Shown here in pieces: positions 34,129 through 41,879 of a stretch of DNA of 64,000 bases. The stretch is from Emticicia sp. C21 (GTDB taxonomy: Bacteria; Bacteroidota; Bacteroidia; Cytophagales; Spirosomataceae), in NCBI RefSeq assembly GCF_003418935.1, contig NZ_QVMT01000003.1, positions 62,001 to 126,000 of the forward strand. Reading direction: 5' to 3'. Below the pieces are notes generated by a model. That model had not been told where the DNA came from, ran no database searches, and saw nothing but the letters and a program-made list of their open reading frames with translations. The first letter of the stretch is position 1, and each line of letters starts with the position of its first letter. The translations under genes and the position numbers were made by a program.

Positions 34129-36141
34129 TTACTCAATTTCAATAATCTTGAACTCCGTACGGCGGTTGGTCTGGTGTTCATCCTCAGTCCTGGCATTCTT
34201 AATCAATAACTCACTTTCACCATAACCTCTGGCTGAAATACGGGCTTTATCTATTCCCTTAGAAACAATGTAATTCACGGCAGATTCTGCACGTCTCTGA
34301 GACAGACGTTGGTTATACACCTCGGTTGCACGGGAGTCTGTGTGCGAGCCTAACTCAATTTTGATAGTCGGATTATCATTCAGTACCTGAACGAGTTTAT
34401 CCAACTCTATAGCAGCATCAGTTCTGATGTCCCATTTATCCAGATCATAATAGATATTTTCAACACGGAATGTTTTCTCCAAAGCTATTTCTTCCAGATT
34501 CAACGTTGTATAAAACGTAGTATCGGTAATGGCTTTAGTGAGTAGTGATTGCGGAATAGCCCGACCATTCATTGAAAAATCTTCACGTTTGGCCAGATAA
34601 TTCTTTTTGCTGCCCAGAATCACATAATCACCATCTTCCTGCACACCAATAGGGCCAAACCTGCCATCTTTTCTGGTAACTATCTCGGTCATTGGCTCTT
34701 CCTGACCAGTGGTTAGGATTTTTATTCTTACCGAATCTAAAGGTATATTTTCGTTATTGGCATTTTTGGTATAAACCGTACCTGCCAGATAATATCTCAC
34801 CGTTTTGATTTCAGTAGGTTTACTTAAGCTATCTGGTTTTGAAATCGGAATCAGAGGCGATTTGCTTGGGTCATTTGTAGCTACGTCAGGCTGGGGTGCT
34901 TCATAATAATAAATATCATCGTCGCCCGTACCTCCGGCTCTGTTTGATGAGAAGAAAATATCTCCTTTTTTACTCATCACCAAGCCAAAATCATCCATGT
35001 TTGAGTTATAGGGAGCACCCATATTTTCGACGGTGATTTTACCGGCAGAACGAACGGCTATAAACAAGTCAAGTTTACCCAGACCCGGATGTCCGTCAGA
35101 GGCAAAATATAATCTGCCGTCTTCTGATACATAAGGAAACATTTCATCACCTGCTGTATTTACTTCTTTACCCAGGTTCACCGGATTACCGAAACGACCA
35201 GAGGCATCCATATTGACACGATACAGGTCAATACCCCCTAAACCTCCCGGACGATTTGACGCAAAATAAATCGTTTTACCATCACGTGAGAAAGCAGGAG
35301 AACCATCCCAACTGGCAGAATCTGAGGCACTCACATAACGTGGTTCTGTCCAGCCGGTACCATCTACATAGCGCGAGATATACAAATCCATATCAGGCGA
35401 TAAGTCTTTTCTCTTACCTGTATTCCCTCTGGCATAAATCATTGTTTTACCATCAGGTGAAAACGTTGGTGTACCCTCGTTACGTTCTTCATCAAAAAGC
35501 GCTGCGCTGAATTTCTCCGGTTTTCCTAGTTCTGCCATCGAACGCGCCAATCTGGCTTTATACAAACCCACGTACGGTAGACCGTTAGAGTAGGTTTTAC
35601 CTTTGCGTGAAGCAGTGAAAACCAGTTCATCTCCATGTATCATCGGAGAGAACTCCGCTCCTGCAGTGTTAATCTGAGAAAGATTTTTGAAAGTAACTTC
35701 AGTTTGTTTTTTCTTTAATTCACCTATAATTTTCAGCGTATTCACCTCACGGTAGGCTTTTTCATTATAGGCTTTAATAGTGCTTTTAGAATCGATAAAC
35801 TGTTGAAGCTCTCTAAGCGCCATATCATATTTTTCGGCAGCTTTTAGTGCAAAAGCATAATGGAAATGCGCTTCAGGTATCAATAATTTTGCTTCAAAAG
35901 CTTTTTCGTAATAGGGGATAGCTTCAACCCAACGATTCGACAAACGATAGGCTTCCGCTATTTTGTAATTCAAATTCGCTTTTTCACTTTCGGCAATATT
36001 ATTTACCTTTGCCAGGTCTTTAATAGCCAAATCGTACTGACCTTTTTCGAAACTTGCCAGACCTCGTTTGTACATTTGGAGTTGCGCAAAAACACCATTC
36101 GAAAGGAGCAGAAGTGTAATGAGATAAAATATTTTTTTCAT
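34129..36141 (-). CDS. OmpA family protein with TPR and PD40 repeats
   Basis: A 670-residue envelope protein. It has a signal peptide (MKKIFYLITLLLLSNGVFAQ), TPR-like helices (about 20-150), a PD40/WD40-like propeller (about 170-430; FSPDGKTMIYA, FSRDGKTIYFASNRPGG, VSEDGRLYFASDG), an SdrD-like linker (about 450-545) and a C-terminal OmpA domain with IYYDLDKWDIR and the peptidoglycan-binding GSHTDSRATEVYNQRLSQRR. This order resembles PorE-like proteins of the type IX secretion system, but many paralogues exist in Bacteroidota, so the role stays open. I start at ATG 36141; codons to 36177 precede the signal. Confidence 0.88.
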   Translation of the reverse strand: MKKIFYLITLLLLSNGVFAQLQMYKRGLASFEKGQYDLAIKDLAKVNNIAESEKANLNYKIAEAYRLSNRWVEAIPYYEKAFEAKLLIPEAHFHYAFALKAAEKYDMALRELQQFIDSKSTIKAYNEKAYREVNTLKIIGELKKKQTEVTFKNLSQINTAGAEFSPMIHGDELVFTASRKGKTYSNGLPYVGLYKARLARSMAELGKPEKFSAALFDEERNEGTPTFSPDGKTMIYARGNTGKRKDLSPDMDLYISRYVDGTGWTEPRYVSASDSASWDGSPAFSRDGKTIYFASNRPGGLGGIDLYRVNMDASGRFGNPVNLGKEVNTAGDEMFPYVSEDGRLYFASDGHPGLGKLDLFIAVRSAGKITVENMGAPYNSNMDDFGLVMSKKGDIFFSSNRAGGTGDDDIYYYEAPQPDVATNDPSKSPLIPISKPDSLSKPTEIKTVRYYLAGTVYTKNANNENIPLDSVRIKILTTGQEEPMTEIVTRKDGRFGPIGVQEDGDYVILGSKKNYLAKREDFSMNGRAIPQSLLTKAITDTTFYTTLNLEEIALEKTFRVENIYYDLDKWDIRTDAAIELDKLVQVLNDNPTIKIELGSHTDSRATEVYNQRLSQRRAESAVNYIVSKGIDKARISARGYGESELLIKNARTEDEHQTNRRTEFKIIEIE

Positions 36142-36332
36142 TGTATAAATGGGTAGGGCCACCATACACGCCCACAATTTTTATAGGTTGTAGCTATAAG
36201 TTTATTGTTAATCACCAACACAAACAGAGGCTTGCTATAACGCCTTGAATTTTCCTCCAATTTATATGTTTGACCTAATAACTCAAACGATTTTATGTGA
36301 GAATTGTTGTATCCGAAAAAATATAAGTAAAT

Positions 36333-37139
36333 ATGGCAATAATTATTACTGAAATAAACATTTACCCCATTAAATCTTTGGGAGGAATCTCGCTTCATTC
36401 AGCGCAGGTAGAAGACAGAGGGCTACAATATGACCGCCGTTGGGTGTTAGCTGATAGCGAGAATATGTTCAGAACTCAAAGAGAAAATGAACAGATGGCC
36501 CTGATTGAGGTAGCGATAGAATGCGATGGTCTGAAAGTAAGTCACCGCAAGAAAGATATTGCTCCATTAAAAGTGCCGTTTGACCCTCAAACAAATGATA
36601 ATCAAATGATTACTATCTGGGACGATGTGGTGAGAGGCGTAAGAGTAAGTGATGAAGCCGATGCCTGGTTTACCGAAGTTTTAGGAAAAGAAACGCGTCT
36701 ATACTACCAGCCTGATGATTCTATCCGACCGACAGACCCTAAATATTCAATCACACACGAAGAACATACAAGTTTTTCTGATGCTTATCCGGTTTTAATT
36801 ATTGGGGAGTCAAGTCTTAATTACCTGAACGATAAACTGGAGGAAAAAATGGAAATGAAGCGTTTCCGGCCGAACTTGGTTTTTTCAGGTGGCAAAGCGC
36901 ATGATGAAGATAATTTCAGATACTTTCAGGTAGGAGAAGCCAAACTGGTAGGTGTAAAACTCTGTGCGCGTTGTGTACTCACAACCATCAACCCCGAAAC
37001 CGCTGAAAAAGGCAAAGAACCGCTGAGAACATTAGCTCAATACAGAAAAAATGGCAGTAAAATTTTATTCGGGCAGAATCTTTTAGTGGTTGAAAAGGGG
37101 CAGATTAAGATAGGGGATGAGATTGTTTTGGAAATTTAG
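36333..37139 (+). CDS. MOSC domain-containing protein (MOSC_N type)
   Basis: A 268-residue protein with an N-terminal MOSC_N beta-barrel (ITEINIYPIKSLGGISLHSA, then RGLQYDRRWVLAD) and a C-terminal MOSC domain (RFRPNLVFSGG, AHDEDNFRYFQVGEAKLVGV). The conserved cysteine that holds the molybdenum cofactor sulfur in mARC/YcbX proteins is in KLCARCVLTTINPETAEKGK. It lacks the C-terminal ferredoxin domain of YcbX. Likely function: molybdenum-dependent reduction of N-hydroxylated compounds, which needs an electron donor from elsewhere; the cytochrome b5-like protein encoded at 38557 is a possible partner (inference). The stop codon lies in an octamer repeat. Confidence 0.87.
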   Translation: MAIIITEINIYPIKSLGGISLHSAQVEDRGLQYDRRWVLADSENMFRTQRENEQMALIEVAIECDGLKVSHRKKDIAPLKVPFDPQTNDNQMITIWDDVVRGVRVSDEADAWFTEVLGKETRLYYQPDDSIRPTDPKYSITHEEHTSFSDAYPVLIIGESSLNYLNDKLEEKMEMKRFRPNLVFSGGKAHDEDNFRYFQVGEAKLVGVKLCARCVLTTINPETAEKGKEPLRTLAQYRKNGSKILFGQNLLVVEKGQIKIGDEIVLEI

Positions 37140-37316
37140 TGATTTGGTGAATGAGTGATTGTGTGATTAGTGTCTTGAACTTTGCCGCGACGGCGGACCG
37201 TTTTAACTGATTAAGCTGATTATTATGATTAACTAGAAAAAATGGTTCTTAATTATATCAAGTAAGATTATGGTATCAGTTAAATCATGAAATCAGGTAA
37301 ATCATAGTTCAAGACA
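37136..37316. repeat. Composite repeat: single octamer arm plus GTCTTGAACT hairpin
   Basis: 37136-37169 is a one-sided octamer array (tttagtg, atttggtg, aatgagtg, attgtgtg). It overlaps the MOSC stop codon. Next, tgtcttgaact (37171-37181) is inverted at 37306-37316 (agttcaagaca), with related TGATTA/TTAACTGAT words inside both arms. The left arm is interrupted by a G/C tract, ccgcgacggcggaccg (37185-37200), absent from the right arm. The element ends 9 bp before the next start codon. Confidence 0.7.
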
Positions 37317-37325
37317 TCATTCTTA

Positions 37326-38150
37326 ATGAAAACCAAACCTACCAATATCCTCCAAACCCTCCACTACTTAAGCCTGGATGTAGTGATTGGAGCACTATTG
37401 AGTAGTATCATGTTCTGGAAAATGTCTGATGCAAATAGCCAGCCCAACGCTTTGGTATTAGTAGTTTTAGCAATATGCACCTGGATTATTTATATCTTCG
37501 ACAGACTACTGGATAATATTAAATCAGAGCCGCAGGATGCCCGGCATCAGTTTCATTTTACTCATCAGTATTATCTGCAGGTAGTCGTTATCGTTTTATC
37601 TATTCTGGCACTCTTTCTCGTTTTCTTTTTACCCAAGCCTGTTATCATTTTTGGAATAGTTTTTTCGGCATTCCTGCTTCTTTATTTTTTTTTACTTCAA
37701 AAGAAAACTTCTGCATCAGCCTATCATTATTATAAAGAAATTGCTACTGCACTATTGTATAGCCTACCCATTTTTGGGAGTGCTTTTGTAGGTAAAGCTG
37801 TAGGCTTCTGGCAATATTTATCGGCTTTTAATTTCATCCTGCTTGTTCATCAAAGCATCCTGGTATTTTCCTGGTATGAAATGCAGGAAACGCCAGAGGC
37901 AAAGAATTTTGCTCAAAAAATAGGAAATAAGGGTGTCAGATGGATAGTAGTAGGCATTACTATTCTGATGGGAGTCAGTTTTTCAGCAAGTGCAGAGGGC
38001 TATATGCAGAACGTATTTCTGATAGAGTTTGCTATGGCTTGTGCTACTCTGGCCGTTTTTATTTTCTCTAAAAAACTCTCCATTAACCAACAGTATCGTT
38101 GGGTAGGTGAACTGGTGTTCTGGTTGCCTGGGGTGCTTATTTTTTCTTAA
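37326..38150 (+). CDS. UbiA-like integral membrane protein
   Basis: A 274-residue protein with eight to nine membrane helices. The segment IIYIFDRLLDNIKSEPQDAR near residues 55-75 has the D-x3-D arrangement of the first prenyl-diphosphate-binding motif of UbiA prenyltransferases, and YYKEIATALLYSLPIFG lies where the second half of the fold would be. A clear second Asp motif is not evident, so activity as a prenyltransferase is uncertain. It overlaps the convergent 80-aa gene by 14 bp at the 3' end. Its leader is formed by a repeat element ending 9 bp upstream. Confidence 0.6.
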   Translation: MKTKPTNILQTLHYLSLDVVIGALLSSIMFWKMSDANSQPNALVLVVLAICTWIIYIFDRLLDNIKSEPQDARHQFHFTHQYYLQVVVIVLSILALFLVFFLPKPVIIFGIVFSAFLLLYFFLLQKKTSASAYHYYKEIATALLYSLPIFGSAFVGKAVGFWQYLSAFNFILLVHQSILVFSWYEMQETPEAKNFAQKIGNKGVRWIVVGITILMGVSFSASAEGYMQNVFLIEFAMACATLAVFIFSKKLSINQQYRWVGELVFWLPGVLIFS

Positions 38151-38379
38151 GACGTTGCTCAATATTTTTAGGCTTTTCATCTTTTTTAGCTTCTGCCTCC
38201 TTTTTTTCTTTAATCTTTCTTAGGCCCCTACGATAGGTATAGTAGAGAAAACCAGCCAAAGAAAACATCAGAAAGAAATAGCTATCGCTCAAAGGTACTT
38301 TCTTATAAAGCGCCTGATCGACGAACATAACCAAAAAAGCTAAACTAGCAAAAAGTATAATTGATTCAATGAGTTTCAT
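38137..38379 (-). CDS. Small two-helix membrane protein
   Basis: An 80-residue protein with two membrane segments (IESIILFASLAFLVMFV; SDSYFFLMFSLAGFLYYTY) and a lysine-rich cytosolic tail (KIKEKKEAEAKKDEKPKNIE). I do not recognise the family. It overlaps the convergent UbiA-like gene by 14 bp. Its start codon abuts an octamer repeat array, which therefore forms its 5' untranslated region. Given the downstream order (cytochrome b5-like gene then this gene on the minus strand), it may be co-transcribed with that gene through the repeat. Confidence 0.6.
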   Translation of the reverse strand: MKLIESIILFASLAFLVMFVDQALYKKVPLSDSYFFLMFSLAGFLYYTYRRGLRKIKEKKEAEAKKDEKPKNIEQRLKKK

Positions 38380-38573
38380 GAGTGAATAACTAATTAGTGA
38401 TTTAGTGAATTAGTGATTGAGCGGCCGCCGCGCGGTGATTATAATCTTGAATGCGGACGTCGCGCGGGTGAATTGTGAATTAGTGAATAATAATGAAACA
38501 TAGTGTGCCTTTATGTACATATTTGGTAAATTCTAATCACTAAATCGCTCAATCACTCATTCACTCAATTTTC
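38380..38573. repeat. Inverted octanucleotide array with two G/C tracts, locus 3
   Basis: Left arm 38380-38420 (attagtg, atttagtg, aattagtg, attgag) and right arm 38533-38573 (reverse complement attgagtg, aatgagtg, attgagcg, atttagtg) are inverted octamer arrays. Two near-identical G/C tracts interrupt the left side: 38421-38437 and 38453-38470, both of the form gcggNcgNcgcgcgg followed by tg. The right arm encodes the last residues (LSE) and stop of the cytochrome b5-like gene. Confidence 0.8.
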
Positions 38574-38787
38574 CCACCGCCTTAAACCTCTGGAAAACAC
38601 CCTCTGCGTGCGGTGCGTCTTTCAGTTCATCGGTTAGGTCTTGTCCGGCCCAGTGTTCATAGTGTTTACCGTTACGCCATAACCTTGAATGGGTTACATC
38701 ATAGATAATCGACTGATAGGCAATCCAGATTTCTTCCTTATCCTGACCATTACGCAAAGCCAACTGATTTCGGGTATACTCTTTCAA
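38557..38787 (-). CDS. Cytochrome b5-like heme-binding protein
   Basis: A 76-residue single-domain protein of the cytochrome b5/MAPR-like family. EEIWIAYQSIIYDVTHSRLW is the first strand-helix unit, and NGKHYEHWAGQDLTDEL with APHAEGVF carries the candidate heme-contacting histidines (H42 or H45, and H60). Cytosolic, no signal. It could donate electrons to an oxidoreductase such as the MOSC protein at 36333 (inference from proximity only). The final codons and stop TGA lie inside the octamer repeat, so the repeat has become part of the gene's end. Confidence 0.85.
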   Translation of the reverse strand: MKEYTRNQLALRNGQDKEEIWIAYQSIIYDVTHSRLWRNGKHYEHWAGQDLTDELKDAPHAEGVFQRFKAVGKLSE

Positions 38788-39026
38788 TAGAATTTTTTCT
38801 GCAAAGGTCGTAAAGATTTATGAATGCTGACAATGAAAATTCAGATTAATTCGTTTCCCTGATATTTAGTCGCTGATTATTACAACCATTTTCTCAAAAA
38901 ATACGTCAATATAGTTAGAGAAATTTTTTTTTAGTTTATATTTAAGCCATATTTGTCGCGTGTTCTATTGCGCAACTATAATGTTGATTAAAAAAGGTTG
39001 AAAAACATATTCAAAAATAACATTCT

Positions 39027-39467
39027 ATGAAAAAGATTGCCATTCTATTGTTTGCTTGTAGTTTTTTCATCTTTTCTTGCGGAAAAGATAATAAGACTGT
39101 GCCGGTGTCAGAAAAAATTAAAAAGAACTGGGTTGCTAATACAGTGAAAGAGGGTACTGCGATTGTGTATACCAAAGGAGCAGCCAGCAACACTAAACCA
39201 GGCTATTCAAGTTTTCAATTAAGATTATTAGCTGCGCCATCAGCTACTTTGGTAGAATTTGATGGTAATACATTTTCTGGACAGTACGAACTATCAGGTG
39301 AAACAAAATTGATTCTGAAAAACCTGAGCCCTGCCCCAACAGGTACTGGCGGAACTATAGAATTTAACATTGATTCGATTACCGATACACAATTGGTATT
39401 GACGCGTACTACACCAAGCCAAAAAACAGGTGGTACTACCAATACATATACCTTGACTATCCAGTAA
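39027..39467 (+). CDS. Hypothetical lipoprotein
   Basis: A 146-residue lipoprotein (lipobox IFSCGK, C18). The mature part is a small beta-rich domain with Thr/Gly-rich C-terminal strands (LVLTRTTPSQKTGGTTNTYT), resembling the lipocalin-like or DUF4923/DUF5004-type proteins common in Bacteroidota; no specific family is certain. Monocistronic, with a strong terminator at 39491. Confidence 0.7.
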   Translation: MKKIAILLFACSFFIFSCGKDNKTVPVSEKIKKNWVANTVKEGTAIVYTKGAASNTKPGYSSFQLRLLAAPSATLVEFDGNTFSGQYELSGETKLILKNLSPAPTGTGGTIEFNIDSITDTQLVLTRTTPSQKTGGTTNTYTLTIQ

Positions 39468-39490
39468 GGGACAAAGGTCTTGAGACAAAG

Positions 39491-39517
39491 GGTGGGCTGA
39501 AAAGTCCACCTTTTTTT
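39491..39517 (+). terminator. Intrinsic terminator
   Basis: ggtgggct pairs with agtccacc (one G-T pair) around a GAAA tetraloop, followed by seven T residues, 24 bp past the lipoprotein stop codon. Confidence 0.9.
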
Positions 39518-39571
39518 GTGTATCTTTGTGAAAAAATAGATATTAGCAGAGTAGAACATTGAACAGGAGCT

Positions 39572-40594
39572 ATGGAAAGAACAGAACTGAATGCATTGGG
39601 AGAGTTCGGCCTGATTGACCGGATAAAATCAAAATTTACCACACAAAACCCTGAGACTATTACAGGCATTGGCGATGATGCCGCTGTAATAGATTTAGGT
39701 GACAAATACATGCTTATTTCGACGGATATGTTGTTGGAGGGAATTCATTTTGATTTATCTTACGCACCACTTCGCCATTTAGGTTATAAGGCTGTAGCCG
39801 TGAATGTATCTGATATTGCCGCCATGAATGGCATAGCCAAGCAGATAACCGTAAGTATAGGCTTAAGCAATAGAATATCGGTTGAAGCCGTTGATGAAAT
39901 TTATGAGGGCATTCGTTTTGCCTGCGAAGATTATAAAGTAGATCTGATTGGGGGCGATACCTCTGCTTCACGCTCAGGGCTGATACTTTCTATAACCGCA
40001 ACGGGCTTAGTAGATAAAGACAAAATAGCCTATAGAAATGGCGCAAAAGTCAACGATATTTTGTGCGTAACAGGCGATTTAGGTGCGGCTTATTTCGGTC
40101 TGCAGATATTAGAAAGAGAGAAGCAGGAATATCTGGCAAACCCAAATATGCAGCCTGATCTGGAAGAGAAATCTTATCTGGTAGGTAAACAGCTTAAACC
40201 TGAAGCCAGAGCGGATATTATACACGAATTGGCCGAAGCGGGCGTTGTACCCACATCAATGATTGATATTTCTGATGGGTTGGCCTCTGAAATCATCCAT
40301 TTAAGCACGCAATCTGGCGTAGGAGCATTGATTTTTGAAGAGAAATTACCGATTGAAGATATTACGATGCTGACGGCATCAGAATTTAATATAAGTCCAA
40401 TCACGGCGGCATTGAATGGCGGAGAAGATTATCAGCTACTATTTACCGTAAAACAGGCCGATTTTGATAAAATAAAGAACGTGTCAGATATTACGCCAAT
40501 TGGCTATATGACTGAAGATAAGGCCGTAGAACTGGTATTGAAAAGTGGAGCAAAGGCAAGCATCAAAGCCCAGGGCTGGAATCATTTACAATAG
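39572..40594 (+). CDS. thiL: Thiamine-phosphate kinase
   Basis: A 340-residue ThiL of the PurM/SelD ATPase superfamily. Signatures: GEFGLIDRIK at the N-terminus, the ATP/Mg-binding GIGDDAAVID near 35-44, STDMLLEGIHFDLSYAPLRH, VNVSDIAAMNG, GGDTSAS, and near the C-terminus SMIDISDGLASEI and LNGGEDYQLLFT. It phosphorylates thiamine monophosphate to thiamine diphosphate in the cytosol. The next gene (NlpC/P60) starts about 20 bp downstream, so the two may be co-transcribed. Confidence 0.95.
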   Translation: MERTELNALGEFGLIDRIKSKFTTQNPETITGIGDDAAVIDLGDKYMLISTDMLLEGIHFDLSYAPLRHLGYKAVAVNVSDIAAMNGIAKQITVSIGLSNRISVEAVDEIYEGIRFACEDYKVDLIGGDTSASRSGLILSITATGLVDKDKIAYRNGAKVNDILCVTGDLGAAYFGLQILEREKQEYLANPNMQPDLEEKSYLVGKQLKPEARADIIHELAEAGVVPTSMIDISDGLASEIIHLSTQSGVGALIFEEKLPIEDITMLTASEFNISPITAALNGGEDYQLLFTVKQADFDKIKNVSDITPIGYMTEDKAVELVLKSGAKASIKAQGWNHLQ

Positions 40595-40615
40595 TTATAT
40601 ACAGTGATAAACGCA

Positions 40616-41797
40616 ATGTATTATTCCCTGAACACTCGTAACAAACTTTACTTATTAATTCTGTTTACCTGCCTGAGCAATGCCCTGTTTGCCCAGGTAA
40701 ATCAAACGCCTGTTACACATCCAACGGTGCATGCCATTATTGAGCAGGTGAAGAAAAAATATGCGCCTGATAAAAGGGTAGCTGTTTTTCAGGTAGATTT
40801 AGATAGTAATTTACTGGTAGGTAAAACCAATTTACCGTTAGCCAAAAAGGAGTTAATGAGTCGTTTGAAAACCAACGGTTATAACCTGGCTGATGAAATA
40901 CGGGTTTTGCCTGAGGAAGAAGAATTAGAAGATAAAATTTATGCTTTAGTGAATGTATCTGTTGCTAATATCCGTTCACAACCCAAAGAATCAGCTGAAC
41001 TGGCAACACAATCATTGCTGGGTACAACGTTGAAAGTATTAGAGAAAGAACGAAACTGGTATCTGGTACAAACACCCGACCATTATATAGGTTGGGTAGA
41101 TGGTGGTACTATCAAACGCAAACTCAAAGATGAGGTAGAAGCTTATCAGAATCAAGCGAAGCTAATGTATGCCAGACCTTTTGGATTTGCATTTACAGAA
41201 GCCGACGAAAATACGCAAACAGTTTCTGATCTCACCTGGGGAGATTTATTTGTGGTAAAAGACACCTTAACAGATTTTTATGAAGTGATATACCCTGATG
41301 CTCGCAAAGGTTTTATCCCAAAACATGAAGCTATATCTTATCAGGATTGGAAGAAAATGACTAACCCCAATCCGGAAGCCTTGACTAAAACAGCTTTCCG
41401 TATGATGGGTTTGCCTTACTTATGGGGTGGTACCTCATGGAAAGGGGTTGATTGCAGCGGTTATATGCGCATGGTATATCAGACCAATGGCATTTTACTA
41501 CCCAGAGATGCGTCTCAACAGGCTTTTGTGGGTGAAGATGTAGCTTTTGAAAAACTAAGCGTAGGCGATTTACTATTCTTTGGCGAGAAAGCTACGCCTG
41601 AAAAACCTGAGCGAGTCGTACACGTAGGTATGTGGCTGGGCAATAATGAATTTATTCATTCATCCGGAATGGTAAGAATCAGTAGTTTTGATAAAGATTG
41701 TGCCAATTATGATGCCGGTAACGCGAATCGTTATCTGAGAGCGAAACATATATTAGGAGTAGGTGCTGAGAAAGGAGTGGTTTCACTGAAGAATTGA
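40616..41797 (+). CDS. NlpC/P60 (C40) peptidase with SH3 domains
   Basis: A 393-residue exported protein. The signal peptide is LYLLILFTCLSNALFAQ. A central bacterial SH3 domain (VNVSVANIRSQPKESAEL, ending WYLVQTPDHYIGWVDGG) is followed by a second SH3-like unit and the C40 domain: YLWGGTSWKGVDCSGYM with catalytic C280, LSVGDLLFFG, and VVHVGMWLGNNEFIHSSG with the catalytic histidine. It likely cleaves peptide stems of peptidoglycan in the periplasm. I start at ATG 40616 rather than the GTG at 40604, as the signal peptide fits better. Confidence 0.9.
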   Translation: MYYSLNTRNKLYLLILFTCLSNALFAQVNQTPVTHPTVHAIIEQVKKKYAPDKRVAVFQVDLDSNLLVGKTNLPLAKKELMSRLKTNGYNLADEIRVLPEEEELEDKIYALVNVSVANIRSQPKESAELATQSLLGTTLKVLEKERNWYLVQTPDHYIGWVDGGTIKRKLKDEVEAYQNQAKLMYARPFGFAFTEADENTQTVSDLTWGDLFVVKDTLTDFYEVIYPDARKGFIPKHEAISYQDWKKMTNPNPEALTKTAFRMMGLPYLWGGTSWKGVDCSGYMRMVYQTNGILLPRDASQQAFVGEDVAFEKLSVGDLLFFGEKATPEKPERVVHVGMWLGNNEFIHSSGMVRISSFDKDCANYDAGNANRYLRAKHILGVGAEKGVVSLKN

Positions 41798-41879
41798 TTT
41801 GGGATTTTTATTTGTCAAATCAACACTTATTCTATAATTTTAGCGTATCTATTCAACGCCTATAAATACAACCTGTTCA

